Source: Bifidobacterium breve | GTDB lineage: Bacteria > Actinomycetota > Actinomycetes > Nanopelagicales > Nanopelagicaceae | Length of the DNA stretch: 64,000 nt | Direction of reading: 5' to 3' | NCBI GenBank assembly: GCA_945883755.1 | Contig: CAMCXX010000003.1 | Location: forward strand, 1 to 64,000 | Notes under the pieces: generated by a model | What the model saw: the letters and a program-made list of their open reading frames with translations, nothing else | What the model was told of the DNA's origin: nothing | Databases searched by the model: none | Shown here: positions 10,422-21,494 of the stretch, in pieces | Layout: every line of letters begins with the position of its first letter | Position numbering within the stretch: the first letter of the stretch is position 1 | Position numbers and translations under genes: made by a program

Positions 10422-13265
10422 ATGGATTTGCGTTCGACCTTTATTGATCGACATATTGGTCCAAATGGTTACCAGATTAACTCCATGTTGCTTGAACTTG
10501 GATATAAAAATCTAAAGGAATTTATCCAAGCTGTGGTTCCAAAAAATATTTTGATTAATAATGAGATCGAGCGTGTTCTACCAGTAGGAATCTCAGAGAA
10601 CGCAGCTATCGCTGAGTTAAGATCAATCGCAAATGAAAACACTTTGATTAAAAATTTTATTGGTGGTGGGTATGTTGGAAATATAACGCCACCGGTAGTT
10701 TTAAGAAATGTTCTCGAGAATCCGGCTTGGTATACCGCCTATACACCGTATCAACCAGAGATTAGTCAGGGCAGATTGGAAGCGATCTTCGCCTTTCAAA
10801 CGGTAATTGCAGATCTAACTGGTCTGCCAGTGGCCAACGCTTCAATGCTGGATGAGGCAACCGCAGCAGCTGAGGCGATGACATTATGTAGACGTGTCTG
10901 GCAAGGTTGCGATGAAGCGATCTTTTTGGTTGATCAAGATCTCCATCAACATGTTAAAGCGGTGATTTCCACCCGAGCTAAACCATTAAAAATTGAGATT
11001 AAGGAGATTGATACCGATAAATATGATTTCACCGATGATTTCTTTGGCGCAATCTTTGCCTATCCCAGTGCTGGGGGTGAGATTAAGGATTTAAAGAGGG
11101 CGGTAATTAAAGTTCATGAGAAGAATGCGCTAGCCATCATCGATTGCGATCTTTTGTCGCTGACCTTAATTGAAGCACCAGGTGAGTTTGGTGCTGATGT
11201 GTCGGTAGGTTCCGCTCAAAGATTTGGTGTTCCTGTCGGCTTTGGCGGTCCACACGCCGGATTTATGTCAGTAAGAGAAGGCTTAGAACGTTCAATGCCT
11301 GGACGATTGGTTGGTCAGTCAATAGATTCACATGGAAACACTGCATTTAGATTGGCGTTGCAAACTAGAGAACAACATATCCGCCGTGACAAGGCAACAT
11401 CAAATATATGCACAGCTCAAGTTCTATTGGCTGTAATTTCAGCTTTTTATGCAATGTGGCATGGTCCGCAAGGCCTGGTTCAGATAGCTAATCAGATAAG
11501 TACGCGGGCGAATTCTCTCCGGCAAGAGCTTAAAAGTGCTGGTTATAAGGTGGGGGATAAGCCGGTTTTTGACACGGTGAAGATTTCAGATGTTGCTGCT
11601 GAAGAGTTAGTTGGTAAATTTTTAAAGATAGAAATGAATATTAAATTAATCAATAAGTCAGAAATTTCGATTACCTTTGATGAGTTAACGACAGATGATG
11701 ATTTAAAAAGGATCTACCAGCTGTTTAATTTGAACAGCTCGCAGGAAGCGGTGAAAACCGCCACAGGGCGAAGTAGCAAGTTTTTGACCCATCCGATGTT
11801 TAACTCTTATCACTCTGAAACGGCGATGCTTCGTTATATTCGCAGTTTATCTGATCGGGATTTAGCTCTTGATCGCACGATGATTCCATTGGGTTCATGC
11901 ACAATGAAATTAAATGCGACCTCTGAAATGATTCCAGTCACTTGGCCTGAGTTTGCAAATATTCATCCATTCGCCCCATTAGATCAATCTCGTGGATACA
12001 AAAAGATGATCAATCAATTATCTAACTGGTTAATTGAGGTGACCGGTTATGATGCTGTTTCTTTGCAGCCTAACGCCGGTTCGCAGGGTGAATTCGCTGG
12101 CTTATTAGCAATTAGAAACTACCTTGATCATAAGAGCCAACATCATCGAAATATCTGCTTAATCCCATCAAGTGCTCATGGTACAAATGCAGCAAGTGCT
12201 GTGATGGCCGGTATGAAGGTAGTTGTTATAGAGTGCGATGATTTAGGAAATGTTTCGATTGCTGATATTAAGGCGAAGATAACGCAGTATCAAGATTCAT
12301 TAGCTGCTTTGATGGTTACTTATCCCTCTACCCACGGTGTTTTTGAGGAAGCGATCTCAGAGATTTGCCAACTCATCCATGATGCAGGGGGACAGGTTTA
12401 TGTTGATGGTGCAAATCTAAATGCTCTAGTTGGGTTAGCAAAACCTGGAAAATTTGGAGCTGATGTTTCGCATCTAAATCTCCATAAGACATTTTGCATA
12501 CCGCATGGTGGGGGCGGACCTGGGGTAGGTCCAGTAATAGCACGCGCACACCTCGCACCATTTTTGCCTAATCACCCTGCTGATCCGCACGCTGGTCCAA
12601 CTACCGGACCTGGCGCAGTTTCAAGCGCACCATATGGATCGGCTTCCATTTTGCCAATTAGTTGGATGTACATCCGAATGATGGGTGGTGCGGGTTTAAC
12701 CAAGGCGACGCAAACCGCTATTTTATCCGCCAATTACTTAGCTAAAAAATTAGATCCATTTTTTCCAATTCTTTATAAGGGCAAGAATAATTTAATCGCT
12801 CATGAGTGCATTATTGATATCAGAGATATCACCAAAAATACTGGCGTAACTGTGGATGACATCGCTAAGCGATTAATGGATCACGGCTTCCATGCACCAA
12901 CTGTTTCATTTCCAGTTGCCGGAACTATGATGATCGAGCCTACTGAATCTGAGGATATGCGTGAGTTGGATAGATTTATTGCCGCTCTAGAATCAATTCA
13001 TCAAGAGATTATCGATATTTCTCAAGGTAAAATTTCTATCGAGGATTCACCACTTCGCCATGCACCTCACACCATGGGGGATTTAGTTAGAGATGATTGG
13101 GATCGTAAGTACGCCCGATCTAAAGCGGCTTTTCCAAGGGGTCAAAACCATGGAATTGGGGCCACTGGTAAGTATCTACCAACAGTTGGAAGAATTGATG
13201 GAGTGCATGGAGATCGCAATCTGATCTGTAGCTGCCTGCCGATCGAGGAGTTGGCGATCAACTGA
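10422..13265 (+). CDS. gcvP: Glycine dehydrogenase (decarboxylating), P protein
   Basis: 947 aa; RHIGP, YHSETAMLRY, PLGSCTMKLNA, DVSHLNLHKTFCIPHGGGGPG PLP-lysine region. Confidence 0.96.
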   Translation: MDLRSTFIDRHIGPNGYQINSMLLELGYKNLKEFIQAVVPKNILINNEIERVLPVGISENAAIAELRSIANENTLIKNFIGGGYVGNITPPVVLRNVLENPAWYTAYTPYQPEISQGRLEAIFAFQTVIADLTGLPVANASMLDEATAAAEAMTLCRRVWQGCDEAIFLVDQDLHQHVKAVISTRAKPLKIEIKEIDTDKYDFTDDFFGAIFAYPSAGGEIKDLKRAVIKVHEKNALAIIDCDLLSLTLIEAPGEFGADVSVGSAQRFGVPVGFGGPHAGFMSVREGLERSMPGRLVGQSIDSHGNTAFRLALQTREQHIRRDKATSNICTAQVLLAVISAFYAMWHGPQGLVQIANQISTRANSLRQELKSAGYKVGDKPVFDTVKISDVAAEELVGKFLKIEMNIKLINKSEISITFDELTTDDDLKRIYQLFNLNSSQEAVKTATGRSSKFLTHPMFNSYHSETAMLRYIRSLSDRDLALDRTMIPLGSCTMKLNATSEMIPVTWPEFANIHPFAPLDQSRGYKKMINQLSNWLIEVTGYDAVSLQPNAGSQGEFAGLLAIRNYLDHKSQHHRNICLIPSSAHGTNAASAVMAGMKVVVIECDDLGNVSIADIKAKITQYQDSLAALMVTYPSTHGVFEEAISEICQLIHDAGGQVYVDGANLNALVGLAKPGKFGADVSHLNLHKTFCIPHGGGGPGVGPVIARAHLAPFLPNHPADPHAGPTTGPGAVSSAPYGSASILPISWMYIRMMGGAGLTKATQTAILSANYLAKKLDPFFPILYKGKNNLIAHECIIDIRDITKNTGVTVDDIAKRLMDHGFHAPTVSFPVAGTMMIEPTESEDMRELDRFIAALESIHQEIIDISQGKISIEDSPLRHAPHTMGDLVRDDWDRKYARSKAAFPRGQNHGIGATGKYLPTVGRIDGVHGDRNLICSCLPIEELAIN

Positions 13266-13292
13266 TCACTGTTTTACTTTACATAATGTGGA

Positions 13293-14018
13293 TTATCGGC
13301 GAAATATCATACGGCGTAAACCCCAAAAAGTAACCATAAACCAAGCCTCCCAAACGATAGCTAGGCTCATTTTAGATAAACCATTCTCTCGTTCCACAAA
13401 GGTAATTGGCACCTCCTTGATTACAAACCCTAATTTGTTGGCCAACATCGCCATCTCAATTTGAAATCCATAACCCTTTGTTTCGATTGAATCAAGATTT
13501 ATCTGCTGTAAAAAGGATCTTGGAATAACTCTATAACCGGAGGTTAGATCCCTAAATGGTAAACCAAGGGCAAAGGCTGCGTACTTTGTGCCCATCTTTG
13601 ATATCAATTGCCGCTTTTTCGGCCAATTAACAACACTGCCACCATTCATCCATCTGGTGCCAATCACAAAGTTCTGAACTGAAATCATTTCTAGTAACTT
13701 TTTCAACTCTTCAGGTTGATGACTTAGATCAGCATCCATCTCTACAAAGTATTCGTAATCTTTCTCTAGCCCATACTTAAAACCAGAAATATAAGCAGGT
13801 CCCAGACCACCTTTTACTTCCCTATGCAAAATACTTAATCTTTTAATATCCAGCGATTTAGCGATGCGAGCTGTTCCATCTGGTGATTTATCATCAATAA
13901 TCAAGATATCTAGGGTCATTTCAGCTAATAAAGAACAGGCTTGATCCAGTCGGATCAGTAAATTGCTGATGCTTTCAGCCTCATTATATGTCGGAACTAG
14001 AACCAGAATTTTGCTCAT
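13293..14018 (-). CDS. Polyprenol monophosphomannose synthase (DPM1-like GT2)
   Basis: VPTYNEAESI...IIDDKSPDGTA...MDADLSHQPEEL; adjacent to lnt. Confidence 0.87.
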   Translation of the reverse strand: MSKILVLVPTYNEAESISNLLIRLDQACSLLAEMTLDILIIDDKSPDGTARIAKSLDIKRLSILHREVKGGLGPAYISGFKYGLEKDYEYFVEMDADLSHQPEELKKLLEMISVQNFVIGTRWMNGGSVVNWPKKRQLISKMGTKYAAFALGLPFRDLTSGYRVIPRSFLQQINLDSIETKGYGFQIEMAMLANKLGFVIKEVPITFVERENGLSKMSLAIVWEAWFMVTFWGLRRMIFRR

Positions 14019-14019
14019 C

Positions 14020-15417
14020 TTAACTCCGTACTCGCTTTACCAACAACAAGAGTAGCAAGAAAATTGCGACAAGCTCTGGATAAAACTGCAACTTTTGCAC
14101 CACAGTTTGACCTTCATGCATATTTATACTTTCAGTCAAAGTACCCGCTTCAAACTTCGGGATAATCTTCCGTAATTCGCCATTAGTGCCAATCACAGAG
14201 GTTACTCCAGTTGTAGACACATAAGCAATCTCTCGGCCAATTTCTGCAGCTCGCACCCTTGCAATATTTAACTGCTGATCAAGTTGAGCAGTATCTCCAA
14301 AAGTGGCGTTATTAGTTTGCAATACCAGAAAATTCTCCGACATCTCATCCCTGAAAGCATCATTGATGATCTCATAGCAAATCAAAGTTTGAAAAGTGTG
14401 ACTGTTTATTGTAAAAACAGTTCTCTCACTTCCTGACGAAAAATCCTTTACCTCTGAAACGTAAGGAGAAAGGTTTTGGAAGACAGAACGCAGCGGAATG
14501 TATTCGCCAAAAGGCGTTAAATAACGTTTTGCATAAATTTCGGTAACTTTGGGATTAAACAAGACAGAGATGTTTTGTAAATCGCCACTAAATCTTGATA
14601 TTCCACCAATTAAAATGGGGCTTTGTAGCTCTAGAGATAAATCAGATATTTCGGATTTGATACTTGGATTGCTAAAAACATCAATATCTACGGCATTCTC
14701 TGGCCAAACAATAAGATCGACTGATTCTCGTTTGATGGATATTTTGCTCTGTTGTAGATGATTTCTATAGACCGCAAGAGGTGTGGCATTAAATTCTAAG
14801 CCTAATTGCGGCACTCCCCCCTGCACTAAAGCGACCTTCATATCACCAAGATTACTCAATCCAGTTGGGAGTAAGTTGAAAAATACAATTACCAACGAGG
14901 CGGCAATTAAAGCTTTGATGCTCCGAAGTGATGAGAAAATAGCTATAAAGAAAGCAACTCCGGCAACTCCAATGATTGGGTATATGGCGGCGAGTGGTGA
15001 ATCGATCTGGGTAAAACTCAACCGACTCCAACCAAATCCAGTAAAGGGTATTGTGCGCATTAAAAACTCACTAAAAACTAATGCGCAACCAAAGATCAAG
15101 GCATTTGATAACTTATTTTTTCTACCGACCAATGCCAGTGGTGTGAAAAAAAAGGCCTGCATAAAAGCCAAAGCCAAAAAAGGCGCATTTCCCACATAAA
15201 CACCGGTCCAGCTTTGAGAAACGATTAAAAGCCCTAACCCAAAGAAATAGGTAATCCACAACCGATTGATCGCAGAGTTTCTGATTAGTACCTCATATAA
15301 GAAAAATAAAGTTACAAAAGGCAAAATCCAAAGTGAAAGTGGAGCAAAACTTAAAGATGCAATCGCGCCTAAAATAAAACCAAGGATCAAATAACCCGTG
15401 CGCATATTTAAACCCAC
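14020..15417 (-). CDS. lnt: Apolipoprotein N-acyltransferase
   Basis: Hydrophobic N-terminus plus nitrilase domain (IVWPENAVD, YLTPFGEYIPLR, LICYEI); start may be the second Met. Confidence 0.88.
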   Translation of the reverse strand: MGLNMRTGYLILGFILGAIASLSFAPLSLWILPFVTLFFLYEVLIRNSAINRLWITYFFGLGLLIVSQSWTGVYVGNAPFLALAFMQAFFFTPLALVGRKNKLSNALIFGCALVFSEFLMRTIPFTGFGWSRLSFTQIDSPLAAIYPIIGVAGVAFFIAIFSSLRSIKALIAASLVIVFFNLLPTGLSNLGDMKVALVQGGVPQLGLEFNATPLAVYRNHLQQSKISIKRESVDLIVWPENAVDIDVFSNPSIKSEISDLSLELQSPILIGGISRFSGDLQNISVLFNPKVTEIYAKRYLTPFGEYIPLRSVFQNLSPYVSEVKDFSSGSERTVFTINSHTFQTLICYEIINDAFRDEMSENFLVLQTNNATFGDTAQLDQQLNIARVRAAEIGREIAYVSTTGVTSVIGTNGELRKIIPKFEAGTLTESINMHEGQTVVQKLQFYPELVAIFLLLLLLVKRVRS

Positions 15418-16310
15418 CGCAAAGCTGCTAGAAGACGATCAACGCTTGCACCTAATCCATAGCTTTCCTGTAAATCATTAATCTTCGCCAAAGAATTAGG
15501 TTTTTTTGGCATATCTATGCTCATCGATGGAATGGGAACATCGGTTGCACAATTAACTAACTTTGGTGCGATTTTCGCATAATCCCTACTTGCTATAACC
15601 TTTTTGGCAAGATTTTTTGGTAGCAAATCACTCTCACTTTCAGCCGCCTCAACAACTGATCCCATATCTGGAAACAAATTAGCAATCAAAGCGGCCCCCT
15701 TCTCGCCGATCCCTTTCAATCCAGGCAGGCCATCTGAAGCATCTCCGCGAATCATTGCGAAAAGTGCATAACGTTCACCAGGAATCTCATATTTTTTACT
15801 GATCCAATCTGTATCAACTAGATCATGGTTACTCAAACCTTTGGCTAAGTAAACGATTTTCACATCTTTTCTGTCATCAACCAACTGAAATAGATCGCGA
15901 TCTCCACTTACTACCCGGATTGGTCCGCTTTCTGATTTACTTAAAGTGGCAATAACATCATCGGCTTCGTAATCATCTACCCCAAGGGATGCGAATCCAA
16001 AGGCATCAAGAACATCGAGAAGTATTGGTATCTGTGGTGATAATGTGTCCGGTTCAGCCTCCTCCCCTGAATCATCAATTCGATTTAACTTATAATCAGG
16101 AAAGAGATCAACCCGCCAAGAAGGGCGCCAATCCCCCTCTAAACACGCGACAAATCTATTTGGCGAATAAATATTGATCAATCTCGCCGACATATCTAGA
16201 AAGCCTTTCACAGCATTTATTGGCTCACCCTTAGGCGACAACAAGGTATCTGGCATACCAAAGTAAGCGCGGTACCAAAGCGATGCACTATCCAATAACA
16301 ATAAACTCAT
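15408..16310 (-). CDS. 5'-3' exonuclease (PolA N-terminal/FEN-like)
   Basis: LLLDSASLWYRAYFGMPD...DDYEADDVIATL...VVSGDRDLFQLVDD...DGLPGLKGIGEKGA. Confidence 0.9.
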   Translation of the reverse strand: MSLLLLDSASLWYRAYFGMPDTLLSPKGEPINAVKGFLDMSARLINIYSPNRFVACLEGDWRPSWRVDLFPDYKLNRIDDSGEEAEPDTLSPQIPILLDVLDAFGFASLGVDDYEADDVIATLSKSESGPIRVVSGDRDLFQLVDDRKDVKIVYLAKGLSNHDLVDTDWISKKYEIPGERYALFAMIRGDASDGLPGLKGIGEKGAALIANLFPDMGSVVEAAESESDLLPKNLAKKVIASRDYAKIAPKLVNCATDVPIPSMSIDMPKKPNSLAKINDLQESYGLGASVDRLLAALRWV

Positions 16311-18649
16311 AAGGATGCTCCCGCGTAAACCACAACTCCTCGATCAATTTTGCTTAACGCCTGGTCGATTAATGGCTCCAATTCAGTGACCGCACCACGT
16401 AACTGTCGTAATAAATCAACGATCTGTTTCATGTTACGAACAAAATCACCCACCGTTAAATCATTATCTTTAAGAACTGCGGTGAGTGAATTACCACTTG
16501 CCCATCTTTGAGCCACCCAACTAAAACCAAAATCTGGCGCCCTCATTGGTTCCAAGTTATGATCATTCTCAATTGCAAATATCTCGCCGCAGATTTTCGA
16601 GATTTGAGCTAGCGCAATTGCAACATCTCCCCTTGGCACCTTAGCTGCCTCCTCATTTCGAGATTCATAAATGAAGCAGGAGATCACCGATACTAAATCC
16701 ACAGCGGATAATTGCGCGAAAACTCCTCTTCGAATTGATTCTGCAATTAGTAAATCAGTTTCGCCATAGATCTTGGCCAGCATTTTTCCAGAAGGTGCCA
16801 CCTCACCCTTTGAGATGTATCCCAATTGATCTAAAATAATTTGTATTCGATCAAATCGTTTGGCAATAACATTGGTGCGAGAGTTTATTCGCTCCTTTAG
16901 CCCATCAATTTCTCGCTGTAACCGATGAGCTTTCTCGGTAAATCTGGCGTGGTTCTCCCTATCCGGACAGGCATGGGAGGAGTGATTACGCATTCTTTTT
17001 CGAATAGAAGCTATCTCCTCCTCAGACTCCATTCGGCGGCGGCGATCGCGCTTGCTGACCACCTCAAGTTTCTTAATATCAGCACGCATTTGGGCGTAAT
17101 CGACAAAATCACCGAGATGGCATTGACTCTCTCTAAACAATTCATCACGCGCAATCTCATTTTTTCGAATCTGTTTTGCTAATCCAACTACCGCCTTATC
17201 CGCTTGAAACTGAGCTAATGATGACTCTAGTGATGATCTAGCCTTATCTGATCCAAATTGGGATATCAAATTAATACTCATGTTATAGGTAGGTTTAAAG
17301 GAACTTTTCAATGGGTAAGTACGAGTTGATGCTAAACCAGCGACAGAGTTTGAATCGAGATCATTATTCCAAAGGATTACCGCATTACCCTCTATATCTA
17401 TTCCTCTGCGACCAGCTCGACCAGTTAGTTGCGTGTATTCACCGGCAGAGACTGCAACATGCCCTTCACCATTCCATTTTGATAATTTCTCCATCACCAC
17501 AGTTCTTGCCGGCATATTAATTCCCAAAGCTAAAGTTTCTGTTGCAAAAACCGCCTTCACTAAACCAGATTGAAACAACTCTTCAACAGTACTTTTAAAG
17601 GCAGGAAGCAGTCCAGCATGGTGTGCGGCAATACCTCGTTCTAATCCATCTGCCCACTCATAAAATCCGAGAACAATTAAATCCTCCTGGGCTAAATTAC
17701 TAATGTTCTTATTAATTATCTTGCGAATAATCTGTCGATCATTTTCATTTGTTAATCTGATTCCGGCTTGCAGGCACTGCTTAACTGCTGCATCACAAGC
17801 TTTTCGTGAAAAAATAAAGGTAATTGCCGGCAATAATCCCTCGCGATCAAGTTTTTCAATCACTTCCGGTCTGCTCAAACTTTTTGGCGACTTTGGTTTA
17901 TCACGCCAACTGCCACGAACCTGTCGGTAGGTGTCTCGCTCTAGCTTACTTAACTCTGGATTTAACTTGAGATTTTCATCAAACAAATCTAGTAATCTAT
18001 TTCCAAATAAAACATGTTGATAAAGCGGAACTGGCCTGATCTCCGAGACGATCACCTCGGTTTCACCTCTGACCGTTTGAAGCCACTCGCCAAACTCCTC
18101 CGCATTAGAGACAGTTGCTGACAGAGAAACAACTTGCACAGAATCGGGCAAGTGGATCAAAATCTCCTCCCAAACAGCGCCACGGAACTTATCTGCTAAG
18201 TAATGAACCTCATCCATCACTACATATTTCAAACGTTTGATGGTGTGAGAGTTTGCATAGATCATGTTTCGAAGAACTTCAGTAGTCATAATTACTATGT
18301 CAGCCTCTGAGTTAATAGAGGTATCGCCAGTTAATAAACCGACCTTTGCTTCGCCGTATCGAGCAACCAACTCCGAGTACTTTTGGTTGGAAAGGGCTTT
18401 AATCGGTGTTGTATAAAAACATTTAGATCCAGATTGAACCGCAAGTTCAACCGCAAATTCACCAACAATAGTTTTTCCCGCTCCCGTTGGTGCGGCGACC
18501 AAGACGCCTTTACCTTTTTCTAAAGAACGACATGCTGCCACTTGGAAATCATCTAATTCGAAATCTAAGGTAGCTGTGAATTTGCGCATTTTTGGGAATG
18601 CATTTAGCTCTTTATTTCGCTGGTAATTCTCCGAAGCAGATATGCTCAT
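16307..18649 (-). CDS. helY: Ski2/Mtr4-like DEAD/DEAH-box helicase (HelY-like)
   Basis: APTGAGKTIVGEFA, DEVHYLADKFRGAVWEE, TETLALGINMPART, QLTGRAGRRG. Confidence 0.92.
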   Translation of the reverse strand: MSISASENYQRNKELNAFPKMRKFTATLDFELDDFQVAACRSLEKGKGVLVAAPTGAGKTIVGEFAVELAVQSGSKCFYTTPIKALSNQKYSELVARYGEAKVGLLTGDTSINSEADIVIMTTEVLRNMIYANSHTIKRLKYVVMDEVHYLADKFRGAVWEEILIHLPDSVQVVSLSATVSNAEEFGEWLQTVRGETEVIVSEIRPVPLYQHVLFGNRLLDLFDENLKLNPELSKLERDTYRQVRGSWRDKPKSPKSLSRPEVIEKLDREGLLPAITFIFSRKACDAAVKQCLQAGIRLTNENDRQIIRKIINKNISNLAQEDLIVLGFYEWADGLERGIAAHHAGLLPAFKSTVEELFQSGLVKAVFATETLALGINMPARTVVMEKLSKWNGEGHVAVSAGEYTQLTGRAGRRGIDIEGNAVILWNNDLDSNSVAGLASTRTYPLKSSFKPTYNMSINLISQFGSDKARSSLESSLAQFQADKAVVGLAKQIRKNEIARDELFRESQCHLGDFVDYAQMRADIKKLEVVSKRDRRRRMESEEEIASIRKRMRNHSSHACPDRENHARFTEKAHRLQREIDGLKERINSRTNVIAKRFDRIQIILDQLGYISKGEVAPSGKMLAKIYGETDLLIAESIRRGVFAQLSAVDLVSVISCFIYESRNEEAAKVPRGDVAIALAQISKICGEIFAIENDHNLEPMRAPDFGFSWVAQRWASGNSLTAVLKDNDLTVGDFVRNMKQIVDLLRQLRGAVTELEPLIDQALSKIDRGVVVYAGASL

Positions 18650-19527
18650 CTTAAGACCCAGGTCGTTACAGCTTTTGGGATTACCTGAACATTCACTGGA
18701 AGATCTCCAACCAACTCACCATCTGCATACGCGCGAGTTCTCGCTATCATGCTGAATTGGTTTGATCTAAGTATCTTAACCTTTGGATGGTTTATATGTG
18801 ATCCAGTAAATACCTTTGGAAATATTGATAACAAAGTTACTCTTGAAACCGGTTCAATATAAATTAGATCAAGAACACCATCTTCATATGAAGAGTTTGG
18901 CGAAATTCTCATACCACCTCCATATGTAACTCCATTAGCTACCAGAGCCAACATGGCTGACACTATTCTCTTCTCATCATTAAATATAATCTCATATTCA
19001 ATTGGCTTGAATTTAGCGAGGATAATCAACATCGCAATTGTGTATCTAGCCCGTCCCCTAGGCCATTTTATTTGATTTGCCAGAGCATTAACTTGTGCAT
19101 CAAAACCAGTGCTCATTATTTGCAAATACCATCTTTCGCCACTTAAACACTTAGCCTTGGCCCCGTCTATTTGCCTGGCCTGGCTCTTTGTAATCAGATC
19201 AAAGATCTCTTGCTCAGATTTTCCAAAAACGCCAATACCTCTTGCAAAATCATTGCCGGTTCCGGTCGGCACTACCATCAAACCAATCTGTTTCATCGCA
19301 ACAGCCTGTAGGCAAAGCGAAACCAATCCATCCCCACCGAAGGCAACAACTACTGAGATAGAACCTCCAAGCAAAGCTGTTTTGATGCGATCTTGTGTTG
19401 CTTCTGCATCAATTTCAGAAACTCTTTGAAAGGCTATGTTGTTCACCTGGCAAATGGACTCAAACTTAACTAAACGAGATAAACCATCACCCTTACCCGC
19501 ACTTTGATTTAAAACCAACAACCACAT
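18646..19527 (-). CDS. Diacylglycerol/lipid kinase family protein
   Basis: NQSAGKG..., VVAFGGDGLVSLCLQAV, VPTGTGNDFARGIG. Confidence 0.88.
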   Translation of the reverse strand: MWLLVLNQSAGKGDGLSRLVKFESICQVNNIAFQRVSEIDAEATQDRIKTALLGGSISVVVAFGGDGLVSLCLQAVAMKQIGLMVVPTGTGNDFARGIGVFGKSEQEIFDLITKSQARQIDGAKAKCLSGERWYLQIMSTGFDAQVNALANQIKWPRGRARYTIAMLIILAKFKPIEYEIIFNDEKRIVSAMLALVANGVTYGGGMRISPNSSYEDGVLDLIYIEPVSRVTLLSIFPKVFTGSHINHPKVKILRSNQFSMIARTRAYADGELVGDLPVNVQVIPKAVTTWVLR

Positions 19528-20330
19528 CAGATTGGTTGCGCAGGATCTATCGGCCCCACCTCAAGTGAATGATTAACTGATCTCTTAGCTCTGCGCTTAT
19601 CTATAAAAAGAGCGATTACGCCGGCTGCGAAGTACAGAATACAAAGTGGGATAGCCAATACTGTCATTGTGATTGGATCTGGAGTGGGAGTAAATGCTGC
19701 AGTAAAAAGAAATATTAAAAAGACCGCTATCCGCCAAGGTTTCAGTAGTGATCGACCGCTGATCAAACCGAGGATATTTAAAGAGAGCAGGAGTAGCGGG
19801 AGAACAAATGCAATACCGAAGAGCAGAATCAATCTCATAACAAAATCTAGGTATTCGTCAAATCTAATGAGATTTCCCAAATCATTCGGAGTGAAACCCA
19901 GCAGAATTTTTACTGCATGCGGCAGAATTAAATATGCGCAGGTAGCGCCCAAGGTAAATAACGGAGTCGCTGCAGAAACAAAAAATATCGCAAAACGACG
20001 CTCCTTTTTATGTAAGGCAGGGGTGATGAAGGCCCAAATTTGATAGAGCCAAAATGGCGCCGACATTAAAATTCCAGAGATAAAGGCAACCTTTAATCGC
20101 AGAGTAAAAGGCCCAATTAACCCATTTATATAAAGATCTCCGCAATACTCTTGTGTTTGAGATTGGCCAAGAGAACAAAATGGAGCGGCCAATTGTTTGA
20201 TAATGGAATCGTAAAAAATCCACCCAGCTATTGCCGCAATTGACGCAGCTAACAAGGATTTTAGAAAACGATTGCGAAACTCTTTGACATGTTCAAGAAG
20301 AGGCATCGACCCACTACGCATCTTTCGCAT
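19527..20330 (-). CDS. tatC: Twin-arginine translocase subunit TatC
   Basis: MPLLEHVKEFRNRFLKSL..., FWLYQIWAFITPALHKKERRF; multiple TM segments. Confidence 0.93.
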   Translation of the reverse strand: MRKMRSGSMPLLEHVKEFRNRFLKSLLAASIAAIAGWIFYDSIIKQLAAPFCSLGQSQTQEYCGDLYINGLIGPFTLRLKVAFISGILMSAPFWLYQIWAFITPALHKKERRFAIFFVSAATPLFTLGATCAYLILPHAVKILLGFTPNDLGNLIRFDEYLDFVMRLILLFGIAFVLPLLLLSLNILGLISGRSLLKPWRIAVFLIFLFTAAFTPTPDPITMTVLAIPLCILYFAAGVIALFIDKRRAKRSVNHSLEVGPIDPAQPI

Positions 20331-20351
20331 GGAATCAAAAAATCTTACTAA

Positions 20352-20540
20352 TTATTTGTCAGTGGATGAGTTGCCGTCTTTATCTTTTTTATCATCATTA
20401 TTTAACTCTTTCATCTCACTTTTAAAAATACGAAGAGATCGCCCCAGTGAACGTGCTGAATCTGGCAATTTCTTAGAGCCGAACAAAACTAAAATAACGA
20501 TCAATAAAACAACAATATGCCAAGGGGCGAATGAGTTCAT
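20352..20540 (-). CDS. tatA: Twin-arginine translocase subunit TatA
   Basis: Single TM plus LFGSKKLPDSARSLGRSLRIFKSEMKE; upstream of tatC. Confidence 0.9.
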   Translation of the reverse strand: MNSFAPWHIVVLLIVILVLFGSKKLPDSARSLGRSLRIFKSEMKELNNDDKKDKDGNSSTDK

Positions 20541-20585
20541 GCCCTAAGCCTACCCCAAAGCTGGAATATTCCTGTAGCGATTCAA

Positions 20586-21494
20586 TTATTGGTATAAGGC
20601 AAGATTCCTTTGGGCTCTCTCCCCTATCTCCTGTTTTAAGTGTGCTGGTTCAACGAGTTCGATATCCGGTGCGTTGCTGATAACCAATCGTTTTAGCCAT
20701 TCAGGATTATTCATCCTGCCTTGCGCATGATAAATCTCCCCTTGCTGAGATACATCCGTGAACAGCTCACTATACCTTTCAGTTAAATACTTATTTCTCG
20801 TGCTAATCTTAAAGTCAAATAGATCTAAATCTTCCTTGATTACTGAAGTATGGACCTCTATAGCATCCGCTGGTTTGCAACTCATTACTAGATCCATACG
20901 GAAGTGCCGATCCTGATTACTCTTTTGATCAATAGCAATAAAATAAAAATTACCTTGTGCTAGATAAGTTTTTTTCGGAGCCACAATTCGCTGCGAGATT
21001 TCATCTCGAGATATTGAGTTGTAGGTCAAATCAAGAGATCCTCCCTTACTTATGACATCGCTGATCAGATCATAAAACTGTGGTTTGTTACTCGTTGTAA
21101 AGGAAATATCATCAACCGCGGCGAATTTAGCAGCAATCTTCTCCTGTAAATTAGTGATACTTTCTAATTTTTTAGCATCATTGATCGCATTTTTCATAAT
21201 GGAAAGTCCTAGGTTGATCACCACAGCTTCAATCTCATTAAACAATCTTGGTTTATCTAGAACTTGGGGGTCGATCACCGTCACTATTCCATCCTCGAAG
21301 GTTAAATCGATTAACTCGTAGGGGGTGTAACCAGGTAAACCACAAAGGAAGATAAGTTCTAGATCGGCAAGTACCTGTTTCTCGCTAATATTAAATTTTT
21401 TTGCTAGCGAAGAAATTTCAATCCCTGGATTTTCAAGGATAAATGGCACAAGATCAAGAACTCGTGTTACCCGATCTACAGCAGATTCACTCAT
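20586..21494 (-). CDS. pafC: WYL-domain regulator PafC-like
   Basis: HTH plus WYL-like C-terminus; overlaps pafB; next to tatA. Confidence 0.85.
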   Translation of the reverse strand: MSESAVDRVTRVLDLVPFILENPGIEISSLAKKFNISEKQVLADLELIFLCGLPGYTPYELIDLTFEDGIVTVIDPQVLDKPRLFNEIEAVVINLGLSIMKNAINDAKKLESITNLQEKIAAKFAAVDDISFTTSNKPQFYDLISDVISKGGSLDLTYNSISRDEISQRIVAPKKTYLAQGNFYFIAIDQKSNQDRHFRMDLVMSCKPADAIEVHTSVIKEDLDLFDFKISTRNKYLTERYSELFTDVSQQGEIYHAQGRMNNPEWLKRLVISNAPDIELVEPAHLKQEIGERAQRNLALYQ